64,000 bases of DNA from Anthonomus grandis grandis (taxonomy: Eukaryota; Arthropoda; Insecta; Coleoptera; Curculionidae). The notes under the pieces are model-generated. The model saw only the letters and a list, made by a program, of their open reading frames with translations, did not search any database and was not told where the DNA came from. The first letter of the stretch is position 1; every line of letters begins with the position of its first letter. This document shows, in pieces, positions 58,501-63,895 of the stretch. The stretch lies in contig NC_065550.1 in NCBI RefSeq assembly GCF_022605725.1, positions 310,001 through 374,000 on the forward strand. Reading direction: 5' to 3'. The position numbers and the translations under genes are program-made.

Positions 58501-60277
58501 CTTATCATTTGATAGCAAGCGTAGGCAAAACGAGAATTTTGTTTTCGAAAACGACAAAAAAATTAAATTGATGTATGTTGTGTAGTGCCGATATCAAAGA
58601 AGAAAAATTTACATTTCGATTAAATAAAAAAATAGGGAATGTATTGTGTAGGTACAAACATTTTTAAACAAAGTGCTATCAGGCGATGAATGCAATCCGT
58701 TTTAAAATATGATATTACATTACATTTCACTCATTTGTGAGGTTAAGTCAGGATTCTGAAAAAAAAAATTAATGCAGTTTATGTAGAATTTTATAAAGAA
58801 CACAAAAATGCTAAAAGAAATAGGGGTTGCCATTTAAAATTGTAGGGGTAGGTGCACTGGGGGTCCAGGGGTTGAAAGTAACCCGACAACAAATGCTTAA
58901 AAAACTGTCCAAAAACCTTAACCCATTAACATTCAGCAGACTTAGTTTATCAAGGGACTCTATGGTAACCTTTGCACCCTCCTTGAGCACAACCACTTTA
59001 TCACGTACTGTCCAACATAAGTTTTTTAAAACGATCTTTTGCAAGTTTAAATATTTTTAAATTATTACTGGTTAGCAATTCTATAAACAAAACACCCGAA
59101 CCTTTTAGTCGTTTTTTATTTGCAAAAATTTCGTCTCGCATCCAACAGTGGTAGCAGAATACAACTAAAATTGGCCTCAGTTTTTTCACGTTGGGATTAT
59201 TAGCGCCTAGTCGGAAACAATAATTTAAGTCGCTTTTTTTGAATTTTTAAACCCATTTTGTTTGGCAATAACCTTATAATGTTTGTATACAAATCGCCAT
59301 TTAAGTTCTCCTTGAGACCGTGTACCAGGATGACATTTTCATTGGACGAACTAGGTTGATACTTAACCTAAATTTATTACTTCCATTAACTTTGTTAATA
59401 ACTGCCGACTTTTACATAAGTTTTAACAACTTTATGGACTTTTGTCCAGTATGGCAACACTGCCATATATCCTCGTGCAAAATTGACATATTGGAGAGTT
59501 TTCGCATACCAATGTTTTGAAAATGAGACCGTAACTTTCTACTAATATTTTCCTTTCGATTTCTAACTCTTCATATATACTGGGCATTTTAAGTTATAAA
59601 AATCATAAATAAAAGTAATATTTACCTTTAAAGACTTTTCCATAATATCCTCGCCCAATTATACCAATTAATGTTACATTGATATCGTCATTAATTGCGA
59701 TTATTCTTTGCATAGAACTTGTCTCCCCAAAAAATGATGAGCATTCGAACGTTGAAGAGGTTGGCGGAGAAGTTGAATTAGATGAATCTGGGAATGAAAA
59801 CATTACCTTAAGTTCGACAAAACAAATGAGCTTGGCAACAATATTAGTTTTATGTTTAAGAAAGAATAAATAGTAATTAAGGAATGTTATGGAGTAATTA
59901 AAAATATGTTACATCGCTCTAAAATAACTCATAAACTTGTTAAATTAATTTCAAATTGTTAGCTTTCTACCAAATTTTTTTAATGCACAAATCTATTAAT
60001 AAATTTTAACTCGTAACTGTTTTTTTTTCAACAGAAGATTGAAGATTGAAGAAAAAATGGTTAAAAAGTACTTGAAAAATATTTTTCTAGGTTTTAAAAT
60101 TTTTATGAGATTCTGGTGGTAAGTTACTTAAAGAATACCAACCTGAGTCTAAATAAATAAGCGAATCGTCTGATGAACTTCTCCGCATTTGACTAGAACT
60201 ATTCTCGCTCTGTGAAATTAATTGTGTGAGATCTGTGGATTCGGATATATCAGCGGTATCTGAAATATCCGTGATTG
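28463..60277 (-). CDS. hop: JAK-like tyrosine kinase, 3' seven exons
   Basis: Non-receptor tyrosine kinase, best explained as the JAK/hopscotch kinase that phosphorylates STAT below cytokine receptors. Exons in coding order: 60277-60143, 59787-59626, 36985-36849, 36784-36617, 36159-35984, 35773-35594, 28598-28463. All introns are GT-AG and the phases join. Motifs: glycine loop GRGYYGKVFKG, VAVKELNN (ATP lysine), FEREI (helix C glutamate), VHRDLAIRN, ISDFGLAQCLP with YYY, KWHAPESLEHGKFSVKSDVW, LYEMFSLGEEP and CWQLNPDKRPKF. The pairing of an LP...YY activation loop with APESL..KFSV.SDVWS fits JAK JH1 best; another cytoplasmic tyrosine kinase is possible. Upstream FERM, SH2 and pseudokinase exons would lie beyond 64000. 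The 22.6-kb and 7-kb introns are filled with transposons. Confidence 0.72.
28720..29430 (+). pseudogene. Non-LTR retrotransposon RT fragment
   Basis: Part of a reverse transcriptase of a Jockey/CR1-type non-LTR element. It shows STAGSDGIPSFLVKDC, FPELWKEARVCPVFKG, YRPISILCNFAKVLEKIL and GRSTVTNL, then a broken SGVPQGSNLG region near 29260 and a degraded catalytic box near 29350. Both ends are missing and stops occur at about 29112 and 29314. It lies antisense in the last intron of the kinase gene. Confidence 0.8.
29431..30461. other. Intronic sequence, no gene recognised
   Basis: AT-rich intron of the kinase gene. A mariner-tip-like sequence TATACAAGGTGTCCAG lies at about 29968 with no recognisable transposase behind it. 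Otherwise nothing to report. Confidence 0.5.
30462..32640 (+). pseudogene. Non-LTR retrotransposon, RT plus RNase H, broken
   Basis: 5'-truncated non-LTR element of an RNase H-bearing clade (I/R1/LOA-like; the exact clade is uncertain). Order: a decayed WWN-type linker (near 30770), RT blocks AYTKGRSTETALHTVVEKAE (near 31345), GCPQGSYPSP (near 31545) and a damaged YADD region (near 31635), thumb-region VKYLGVHV (near 31850), then RNase H with IWYTDG (near 32413), FQAEVFAI (near 32513) and SDSQAVLKAI (near 32600). Many frameshifts and stops are present. It is antisense to the host gene, in the 28599-35593 intron. Confidence 0.78.
33336..34657 (+). mobile_element. hAT element, 5' deleted, inside mariner 4
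   Basis: The inverted tips CAGGGCCGTATCT are exact on both sides and the 8-bp duplication CCCATCAC (33328-33335 and 34658-34665) is exact. The left tip runs into a long G-run and then a C-run. Only the C-terminal half of the transposase remains. Confidence 0.95.
33470..34480 (+). pseudogene. hAT transposase C-terminal half
   Basis: Opens in the family block for the second catalytic region (EKYPAAIYVHCRAHSLNLAL, near 33492). It continues through TSMCETRWVENHDGLIRF (near 33700) to the dimerisation domain LQILATLPVSTASSER (near 34277), SLRRLKDYLRNSTGR (near 34333) and a final LNRFAREK region with frame loss. A TAA at 34324-34326 replaces the residue after SSER. The layout resembles 52-kDa-repressor-like/ZMYM1-like hAT proteins. 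The N-terminal fingers and first catalytic D are deleted. Confidence 0.85.
35146..35593. other. Intronic sequence, no gene recognised
   Basis: Intron between mariner 4 and kinase exon F. No coding or repeat signal seen. Confidence 0.6.
35594..35773 (-). CDS. hop: Kinase exon F: APE and C-lobe
   Basis: Acceptor TTATTAG, donor GTAACA. It encodes HAPESLEHGKFSVKSDVWSY and GVTLYEMFSLGEEP, ending LKDGI with a split Arg codon completed by exon G. Confidence 0.9.
35984..36159 (-). CDS. hop: Kinase exon E: catalytic and DFG loops
   Basis: Acceptor ATTTAG, donor GTAAGT. It encodes GMNYLGLQNIVHRDLAIRN, the DFG motif and an activation loop with three adjacent tyrosines (CDYYYIQNP). It ends inside the Trp codon of PIKW. 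Confidence 0.9.
36617..36784 (-). CDS. hop: Kinase exon D: hinge region
   Basis: Acceptor ATTTCAG, donor GTAATT, phase 0 start. It encodes SLSHPNIVKILAVQREPEL and LIMEYIEHKSLLDYI, the hinge and start of the C-lobe. Confidence 0.87.
36849..36985 (-). CDS. hop: Kinase exon C: ATP-lysine and helix C
   Basis: Acceptor TTTTTAAG, donor GTAATA. It encodes YWDNRQDHTRKIVAVKELNN and then FSDFEREINIMQ. It contains the invariant lysine (VAVK) and the helix-C glutamate. Confidence 0.85.
37520..39275 (-). mobile_element. Non-LTR retrotransposon nested in mariner 5
   Basis: 5'-truncated Jockey/CR1-type element on the minus strand. Its 3' end abuts a short TAA/TTA microsatellite (37527-37548), as expected for the simple-repeat tails of such elements. 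It interrupts the mariner frame between the FWDAQGI block and the DYLEK block. The target duplication could not be settled by eye. Confidence 0.8.
37936..39267 (-). pseudogene. Non-LTR reverse transcriptase, nearly open
   Basis: Two frames (39267-38842 and 38790-37936) are parted by a stop and small shift near 38840. Blocks: DLRPISILPTLSKILEKVME, SGFRSNHSCCTALASITDDI, MLDYSSKAFDTLNHDLLI (one extra residue in the usual DYSKAFD), SSGVPQGSILGPILFSIY and YADNTQIYL. The catalytic box reads YADN where YADD is required, so the enzyme would be dead. The thumb and C-terminal region extend to SSNFKNYK. No endonuclease domain remains. Confidence 0.85.
40094..41309. other. Intronic sequence, no gene recognised
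   Basis: AT-rich part of the large kinase intron. Short open frames at 40145-40624 have no motif I recognise and look accidental. Confidence 0.55.
41310..41800 (-). other. Possible small spliced gene of unknown function
   Basis: Minus-strand signals suggest exons. A frame from 41800 to 41674 encodes a hydrophobic stretch (GVVTYLVGIASILRGLVPVS) and ends at AAAAG/GTCAGT. A short piece ending ATGAAACTTAGCAAG is followed by GTGAGT at 41517-41511. A terminal 90-bp exon (41399-41310) after GGCTGCAG encodes DFDFPGKLLKAVELEPELEL and ends SPDS plus TAA. The phases of the last two agree (phase 0); the first does not join cleanly to them. I do not recognise the product. It could be an antisense-neutral nested host gene in the kinase intron, an alternative exon set, or chance. 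Confidence 0.3.
41808..42562. mobile_element. TTAA-flanked MITE
   Basis: Inverted ends share GCCATATTTTAGCGAGTAAGCG (41809-41830 against 42541-42562, apart from one extra A at the left tip). TTAA stands outside each (41804-41807, 42563-42566). The length is about 755 bp with no coding capacity. TTAA targeting is shared by piggyBac and Kolobok groups, so the helper family is open. Near the right end is a hairpin with 8-bp arms AGCGGTCT and AGACCGCT (42442-42461). Confidence 0.7.
42775..45190 (-). pseudogene. Jockey/CR1-type non-LTR element, EN end to 3' end, broken
   Basis: Minus strand. The endonuclease remnant has EIIVMGDFNVHNIN (near 45150) and SPLGRSDHKLIT (near 44910). The linker has QWFNLNCKKAV (near 44650) and GTRSFWSVSKAV. 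The RT has DTNKASGPDGIPALILKHCA (near 44210), FPTTWKTARVQAVPKKGKK, YRPIALVSVISKIIEKAV (near 44010), ALDISKAFDRMWHEGLLTKL (near 43830), AGVPQGCILSPTLFL (near 43640) and SFADDSTLIS (near 43595), which retains the catalytic FADD. The thumb includes LGVEVTKSGSCHDHV, and the tail SFIWRTSSLWNGLLPHIFP ends at 42775. Frameshifts fall at about 44720, 43940 and 43370. The 5' part (ORF1 and most of EN) is absent. Confidence 0.85.
45191..45625. other. Probable non-LTR 3' UTR remnant, no gene
   Basis: Contains CTGATGATGCTCTAGTCGAG and GAAACAGGTAAC near 45540-45570, a phrase reminiscent of insect non-LTR 3' untranslated regions. No coding sequence. Assignment to either neighbour is uncertain. Confidence 0.35.
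45626..46390 (-). pseudogene. Non-LTR RT C-terminal fragment
   Basis: Minus strand. The catalytic box VSFADDTVLLC lies near 46335; a shift follows, then a long open frame 46258-45626 with WFQHNKLTLNIQKTNYMSF, FKYLGIKIGNLLKWDLHVDE and SLVQSHLVYDILGWG, the thumb and connection region of non-LTR reverse transcriptases. The sequence ends in an A/T-rich stretch at 45630-45655. It is 5' truncated just upstream of the catalytic box and is a different family from the neighbour at 42775-45190. Confidence 0.78.
46400..47430 (-). pseudogene. DD41D-type mariner transposase remnant
   Basis: Minus strand. N-terminal helix-turn-helix remnants lie near 47300-47160. Then FHRYKLLITQELGDDDPDQR (near 47110), NICFSDECTFYLNGKVNKQT (first catalytic D, near 46985) and LNIWAGLLGNSIIGPLF (near 46880), followed by a broken middle. 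It closes with QQWIGRRAPIEWPPRSPDLT and PLDFFLWGHLK (third D intact, 46665-46570). The block holding the second D is not recognisable. No clear inverted ends were found. Confidence 0.75.
47955..49699 (+). pseudogene. Member of insect multicopy family with nuclease-like motifs, broken
   Basis: I recognise the pattern of an uncharacterised multicopy gene family found in insects and cnidarians, but not its function. Segments: DLVHIATGKVASKAIKQPLS (near 47980), ELTPIPLSVFNEDGSMRKIV (near 48290), CNHEEADTRLIFH (near 48880), VKSDDTDVMVLLLYFY (near 48955), FHALTGCD (near 49143) and SYGWMYENDILVPQY (near 49598). Aspartate-rich motifs of the type DTDV and GCD recall PIN/FEN-like nucleases; that is inference. 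Introns at about 48773-48839 (GTAAAA...TTAG) and 49442-49533 (GTAGAT...CCAG) look genuine. Several stops and shifts show decay. Confidence 0.55.
49955..50139 (+). repeat. 5' LTR
   Basis: 185 bp, opening AGTTATGTCACAG and closing ATAGTTAACT. It carries a TATA box, an initiator and a polyadenylation signal AATAAA (about 50088-50093). Confidence 0.93.
50020..50057 (+). promoter_or_regulatory. LTR core promoter
   Basis: TATAAATA at 50020-50027 and an arthropod initiator TCAGT at 50053-50057, about 33-35 bp apart. This matches the usual TATA-to-start spacing, so transcription would start near 50055. Confidence 0.6.
50139..50153 (+). promoter_or_regulatory. Primer-binding site
   Basis: TGGCGCAGTCGGTAG at the LTR junction, the TGG start expected for complementarity to a tRNA 3' end. 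It resembles the serine-tRNA-type site of the 17.6/297 group of errantiviruses; the tRNA identity is from memory. Confidence 0.75.
50408..50443 (+). CDS. Env leader mini-exon and short upstream ORF
   Basis: An ATG at 50408 opens an 11-codon frame. On unspliced RNA it stops at 50441-50443, ahead of gag. A strong donor (GTAAGT) begins at 50440, inside the last sense codon. If spliced to the acceptor at 55847-55848, the phase fits the env frame exactly and supplies its start codon and the beginning of a hydrophobic, signal-peptide-like N-terminus. The same 11 codons could also temper gag translation as an upstream ORF. Confidence 0.65.
   Translation: MTRTISLGILM
50472..51953 (+). CDS. gag: Errantivirus Gag
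   Basis: 493-residue capsid polyprotein. The ATG at 50472 (MSELDDIIEEL) is the first in frame. The middle carries the retrotransposon capsid pattern (VPTFDGNPNDLHRYLSTCES, near residue 80; WDDLKDTLRRNFADQRDE, near 160; FLSGLKEPLGTTIRCM, near 235). The C-terminal third is rich in Asn, Gln and Pro with scattered Arg and no CCHC knuckle, which errantivirus Gag proteins commonly lack; the basic Asn-rich part may bind RNA instead. The frame is closed by TAG at 51951-51953, overlapping pol in the -1 frame. Confidence 0.9.
   Translation: MSELDDIIEELNVLKISEPSADSSTKNQLFNPIESNFKLEIDNLVVISNNNSALTSQENKFLSNNGNTKASIVSQFKPEYLNCVPTFDGNPNDLHRYLSTCESLITNFYRASNPADFQNIFLLNCLIGKLTGQAKVIINIQNVTTWDDLKDTLRRNFADQRDETCLNRDLVMLRQNNNEQPSQFYDRVLHILNLLCSHIDINENSIEGKNTKKQLYNELALKTFLSGLKEPLGTTIRCMRPLNLAQALQFVTQENNTHYFQNNIRQNPQIKSNNTSQPQQNRTQPNYSQIRPQPFSYFNNHQTPMPRPNIFRPPSGNLNLFRQNYFGNNFQRNPGNNFQRFPFPSSKIYPRPNQINVFGPNQNKPLPAPEPMSICSSGPKPNQPHNKNQNIFRNTGSQPNFIFEELYSTEMYDDNENAHYVDPYYSPMCYYNAPTYYDQEHVYDNPYQEYQVTDEATSSYETANETTADDRNTENHDLQESNFRKRSHLSNEK
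51914..51920 (+). promoter_or_regulatory. Candidate -1 frameshift heptamer A AAT TTT
   Basis: The heptamer AAATTTT is in register with gag codons (TCA AAT TTT), the X XXY YYZ format. A -1 slip enters the pol frame, which is open from here through the protease with no stop, bypassing the gag TAG 31 bases later. No ATG starts the pol frame, so frameshifting is the likely route. Confidence 0.7.
51920..55687 (+). CDS. pol: Errantivirus Pol (PR-RT-RNase H-IN)
   Basis: Open frame of about 1,255 codons with no stop; its first ATG is internal, consistent with -1 frameshifting. Numbering residues from the codon at 51962: protease active site LLIDSGS at 26-28; RT fingers with VPKKMDASGQQKWRVVVDYR; catalytic YMDD at 441-444; RNase H starting TTDAS with D590; integrase zinc region (HEGKSNHRG to CELC, about 911-950); integrase D980, D1033 and E1069, a DD35E spacing. 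All catalytic residues are present. The TAA at 55685-55687 ends it 160 bases before the env splice acceptor. Confidence 0.93.
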   Translation, partial: SQAKSSQQREIVISLNSTNSNSSELSYIIFPEYGIKLLIDSGSTKSFLNPEIAFKFFPDRIINDPFIVSTVFQKSSHKFSTTVPASKIFKLQKNKDLKFYLFKFHNVFDGLIGLDNLKLLEANIDFKKGFLLTPFSKIKLEFHKTKMELNCVTVSSRTEQVIKIKTNIQNGEVIIPHTKIHNCEIPECLTLAKNGHALTTILNNSCDEVILDFSEPLEVEKFSRKNFTDINLNNFNDVHCDNPTLDSSKIRVDHLNPEEKEAILNLGKKYADVFYQEDQPLTFTTKIKHSIKTTDEIPIYTKSYRYPFIHKKEVECQINKMLNQNIIRPSNSPWSSPIWVVPKKMDASGQQKWRVVVDYRKLNEKIIGDKFPLPNITDLLDKLGRCQYLTTLDLASGFHQIEMDEKDIEKTAFNTESGHFEYLRMPFGLKNAPATFQRAMDSILKGIQNEKCLVYMDDIIVFSSSLQEHIENLRQVFQRLREANFKIQLDKSEFLRREVAYLGHIVTPHGVKPNPEKIIAIKKYPIPKTTKEIKGFLGLLGYYRKFINGFARITKPLTKCLKKGARIVHDQEFLDCFEICKNLLTSEPILQYPDFSKPFNLTTDASNIALGAVLSQGPPGGELPVAYASRTLNDSEQNYSTIEKECLCLVWATKYFRPYLFGRKFNIITDHKPLQWLFSLKDPSSKLLRWRIKLEEYDYNITYKKGKANTNADALSRIELHVKEGDFSLKKYIEEFNKQLEEEGTGLPSTSKENNTNNDNVDLASVFVNPDDDIREMPDEQQEPEHEQEPDENDTIHTNQEQDPIVGVPIIEGPINYGANQIFISLVNHSPTKPRITILFEKKRRILVQISKNNFENDILKFIKEIVVPNKLYYLYFENDDVYEPFCEVIRKNFRWPSLQFKRCLNKLLDVTDKNNIPEIIQNYHEGKSNHRGIEETVEKIKAKYYWPNLKNSVQTFINECELCIKTKYERHPINIEMNITPTATRPFEIIHVDTYTLEKTKFLTILDSFSKYAQAYMLKSLAANEIADHLISFFSHHGIPKQVISDNGTEFKNTVITELLQLHKIKIHFISPNHPQSNGVIERFHSTISEHVKLLNAQGFKNSRIDQKIKYAVLAYNHTLHSVTKLKPIDIINGHITSDDPFDFNLDHILLSDYISEHKDKSKILYAKINEILMRNKEHVIKNINQKRDSPELFKPEQKIFIKKHSRQKLSDKFSGKEHIVNLDENRKTVETNSHKKIHMDNIKRPLRTTYSFD
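55849..57520 (+). CDS. env: Errantivirus Env (fusion glycoprotein)
   Basis: Envelope glycoprotein related to the baculovirus-type F proteins of gypsy-group errantiviruses. The frame is open upstream of its first ATG (56003) back to a T/A-rich tract ending TTTGCAG at 55842-55848, a splice acceptor, so translation probably begins on the leader exon at 50408-50439. Numbering from 56003: furin-type site RMKR at 55-58, directly followed by the hydrophobic Gly-rich fusion peptide typical of the family; coiled-coil-like segments at about 80-200; conserved cysteines at about 290-330; transmembrane segment at about 463-481; and a short basic cytoplasmic tail. No disruption is seen. Confidence 0.88.
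57535..57547 (+). promoter_or_regulatory. Polypurine tract
   Basis: AGGGGTGGAGG immediately before the 3' LTR, the plus-strand primer site. Confidence 0.7.
57548..57732 (+). repeat. 3' LTR
   Basis: 185 bp, apparently identical to the 5' LTR, followed by the CGCT duplication. Confidence 0.93.
57737..59625. other. Intronic sequence, no gene recognised
   Basis: Continuation of the large kinase intron between the errantivirus and exon B. Only short open frames without motifs. Confidence 0.6.
59626..59787 (-). CDS. hop: Kinase exon B: glycine-rich loop
   Basis: Acceptor TTCCCAG and donor GTAAAT. It encodes a serine-rich start, then INVTLIGIIGRGYYGKVFKG, the nucleotide-binding loop. It ends in phase 1; the glycine codon is completed by exon C across a 22.6-kb intron. 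Confidence 0.82.
60143..60277 (-). CDS. hop: Kinase exon A: Ser/Asp-rich linker
   Basis: 135 bp between ATTTCAG (acceptor) and GTTGGT (donor). It encodes an acidic serine-rich stretch (SQMRRSSSDDSLIYLDS at its end). It joins exon B in phase 1 through a split GAT codon. This would be the low-complexity linker before the kinase domain. Confidence 0.7.
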
Positions 60278-60705
60278 CTGAAATAGAATAGAAAGAAATT
60301 TGTTATTTTATTTATATAAAAATGTAAACATACAAATAGCATCATAATATAGGATATAAATGGAATATTGTGGAACTATAATGTTTTTGAATAAAAAAAT
60401 TAAATGGATATTAAAAAGTTTAAAGGAAACAAAATTAAGAATAAACGACAAATTTTATTAAAAAAGAGAAAAAAAGAAATTTTATATAATTGCTGATACC
60501 ATATTTTTAAATTGTCATACTTTAATATGTAATACTAAGGTATGTTAAAATAAAACACATTTGTTGTTACTAAGAAATAAATCCATTTAAATATTTACTA
60601 TTCTCGGAGAAGCGATCACCGTCAAAGCTCAGTCACCAGGCGGCGTCAGTCGCAATTGCGGTTATTTTGCGTCTTTGTTTTTATTTTTTTAGTCATCACG
60701 ACGCT
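60278..60705. other. Intronic or upstream sequence, no gene recognised
   Basis: AT-rich intron sequence upstream of exon A; no further kinase exon could be found to the window end. Confidence 0.5.
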
Positions 60706-62329
60706 TTAAGGTTGGGGCACACATATCCGTACCGAGACCGCACCATGCCTGCAGCGTAGCTCGGCCGTGTCTCGGTGCGTTATCTCCCAAAACACATCTC
60801 CGACACACGGCCGCATCCCGCATCGCATTGGACGGTCACGACGCACTTCAAAGTATTCAGTTTGGATCGAAACTTAATTGGGTTGGTCCATTAAATTTAT
60901 TTCAAAGAAAAATGTTCTCGAAATTTGGTAATGATCAACAAATACAGCATTCGCAATACGAGAACAACTAAAAGATTTCTTTAGTTCTGTAGAGGGCAGC
61001 GTAGATTGACAGGAAAATACAGCCCTGGCAATTTAAATAATTTAATTAATGGATCATATTCGCCAGTTTTTTTAGATGTTGCATCTTTTTCGCTAAAATG
61101 TAGTAAATAAAATCTAGATCGTATCAAATTCGTGTTTTTTTACTAGTTATTTGGTTTCTTCGCCGTAAAAAAATATTTTCTAAGACGAAAATCCCAAACA
61201 ACGAATGTATAATCTAGTGGTAAAAATATTGGTAATTAAACTTTGTAACCTTTTCTTATGTAAATTTAAAAACTAAATAAAAACCTAGTATATTGAGTAA
61301 TTAGGAATTTGCGTATACAACTATCGTTACGAGTTATTTAAGTAAAAATCAAATTAAAATTTTTGAATAAAAACTTTAATTTGAAGAAGTTTTATTTCGA
61401 AAAATTAATTAATATTTTTTTATGCATATAGAAGTACCAACCTTAGTTAATTTTAGTACTAAATAGTACTATATTTCATTGTCTCCGGAATTACGTATAT
61501 GTTCCAAATTTCACCAAAATCGGACAACTAGAAGTTGTCAAATTTGAGTTTCAAGATTTGCACCGAACACACATAGTTAGTTACATATGTACATACATAC
61601 ATACATACATACATTGCAAGTTAAAAAAAACTTTTCAAAAAACTGCATGTCTCCTATCCTAAAATATGAATTAGAACATTTTCTAGGTCATTTCTTTACA
61701 CCTGATCTTACACACCACTTCAAATATCAACCTCAATCTTCGTTTGGTTTTTGTAAAATAGGCTGTAATGCATTTTAGAAAAAAGAATCAATTTCACGAT
61801 GTATAAAATAATTACAACTGGAACAAACTATAATAGCCGCTTACTAAAACAAATTCGCTCATCTAGAAAACCGGATGTTGCCAAAATCTACCTAATATAC
61901 TACAAATTATTTAACAATTTTTCGATTTAAATTTATTAAAAATATGTTTTATAAATTTAGACCCACCTTTTATGTTCAATTCCAAAGAAATTTTCTTCCA
62001 CACTCTGTCCTTATAATCTGTATTTCTATATTTTTCATTTTTTTAATCATACAGTGATTGAAACTTCCTCTATTAACCTTTCAATTTCCATTTTGAATAG
62101 CTAAATTTTATTGCTCGTTCGAGACCGTACAACCGTCACCGTTGAAAATTAAACAAAACTATTCCCACTCGTCACGGATGCGGTGCGTGCTACATGCTCG
62201 GGCACGGTGCGCTGATGTTAAGACTTCGCCATATGATTACTATAGTACTGTTGACAACCGAGACACGGCCGAGCTGCACTGCGGGCACGGGGTGCGTCCT
62301 CGGTACTGATATGTGTGCCCCTACCTTTA
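60706..62329. mobile_element. Non-autonomous element with long GC-rich inverted repeats
   Basis: The ends share GGGGCACACATATC, GTACCGAG and GCTCGGCCGTGTCTCGGT in inverted orientation (about 60706-60775 and 62260-62329). Weaker inverted similarity continues inward. The GC- and CpG-rich arms stand out against the AT-rich surroundings. No transposase and no clear target duplication were found, so the superfamily is unassigned. Confidence 0.6.
61591..61614. repeat. (ACAT)n microsatellite
   Basis: Six tandem ACAT units inside the non-autonomous element. Confidence 0.9.
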
Positions 62330-62439
62330 CTCGTGTACTGTTGTTTTCAATAAATATCGATTTTTATGGATTCCACGGTTTTTTATTATTTAACAAGGTA
62401 TTATACAGAGTATTTTGTATGCCTTATAGAGGATTTGAT

Positions 62440-62890
62440 GAGGCTACGTTCACCCGTGACGGTGTGAATAATTTAAAGAATTCCCATTCTTTAGCAGCTT
62501 GAAGTTCCCCATGTAAGAATCGAACGGAAGTTCCAACACCGTTTTGCAGTTAATATTTGGTTAATTATTAGGAGATCAGTTAGTCGGGCCTTATGTGTTT
62601 GACGTTTGCAATTTACCTTTAGTTCTTACGAGAAGAACTGCCTGTGTTGTTAGAGGATATTCAGATTTAAAGAAGACAACAAATATGGGTTACATGACAA
62701 TCCTCCGCCCTACAGTAGTAGGAACTTGACGGAATATTTAAATAACATTTTTCCCTGGACGTTGGATTTGACGAAGAGGCGCAGTTTCCTGGCCTTCTCG
62801 CTCACCGGATTTAAATCTTTTGGACTTTTACTTTTGAGGCATATGATGAGTTATTGTATGCAGAGATATCATATAGGGAAAAGGCGGGCA
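62440..62890 (+). pseudogene. Tc1/mariner transposase remnant
   Basis: Plus strand, heavily decayed. DEATFTRDGVNNLKNSH (near 62437), RKFQHRFAVNIWL (near 62530), then HDNPPPYSSRNLTEYLN (second catalytic D block, near 62697) and SRSPDLNLLDFYF-like sequence (near 62795) in shifting frames. The layout is of the DD41D type seen elsewhere in the window. No inverted ends found. Confidence 0.65.
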
Positions 62891-63119
62891 AAATGGGGTA
62901 GTTTGTCTCCAAATAAAGATAACTTTAGTATTAATTGACACAGAAACTTTAATTAACGAAAAAATAATTTCTACATATCATGCCTAAGTTATAAGAGCTT
63001 AAAATAAAATAAAAAATTTACAAGTTTTTTGTTACAGTAATTTTAGCAAAACAATGCTAATTGCCCTGTTTTGTCCGCACGGTCGGGCAAAATGGGATTG
63101 AACCTTACTTGCATAACTC

Positions 63120-63895
63120 ACAAACTAAAACGGCTTCGTCATCTTCGTTTTCAAATCCTGCGCATGAGTTATGGATTGGTGACACATTGAGCATGCTATC
63201 CATCCGTTGACGAAGAGTAAGAATCTCCACAGTAGAGGCACTCCGCATCACTAACTTCACTGTCACTTCAGTCATTATTTTTCAGAATAGTGGAGGCTTT
63301 AGTAATTTTTTTCTTTTTTGGTGATGGTGCAAGGTTTTTCTTCACAAGAGTTTTCCCGTTAGAATTTTTATCCTTTTTTTGCTCAGCGTCCTCTAGCTCG
63401 TTTTTGTAAGGCGAAGACGATAAAATAGCAGTCTTTCCTCTTTTACGAGAAACTCTTTTCTCAGTTTGGTTTATTTTAGGGATTGGAATTATACCCTCAG
63501 GACAAACAATCTTAAAGCTTACCTCTGAATCTTTTGATGTACCTGGTTTGGAAATATCAATTGGTTCTGGAGTTTTTTCTTTAACTAAGTTAATTTCCGA
63601 TAGTTGTGTTTCATTCATAGTTTCACTATTATTGTTTTTAGGTGGTAAGTTTTCATTTTGTTCAATATTTGTAGTTTCGGAAGGCAAAAATGCTGATGCA
63701 GACAGTGAAAACATCCTTATTAACTGGCCAAACTCCAGTTTTTAAAAATCCATTCATGGCAGTAAGCGGTGTAGCTGCTCTGAGGTAAGCTACATAAAAT
63801 AATTTAGTTATTTGTTGTAAGGTAACTACACGACCAGGATTAGCTCTTAACCATTTGCGTACTTCTTCAGCGTAATAGGTACTTATTGGTTTCAT
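63120..63895 (-). pseudogene. Pogo/Tigger-like transposase, C-terminal part
   Basis: Minus strand, continuing beyond the window edge. Shows YYAEEVRKWLRANPGRVVTL, FYVAYLRAATPLTAMNGFLK and TGVWPVNK, the end of the DDE_1 region of insect pogo-like proteins. A frameshift near 63700 leads into LPSETTNI, a serine/lysine-rich spacer, and a TGA/TAA-interrupted cysteine-rich tail at 63255-63120 (CLYCGD, then CQ-type and CELC-type pairs) resembling the zinc tail of this family. GGGCAAAATGGG-like sequence lies at 62889 and 63090, typical of such elements. Confidence 0.7.
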
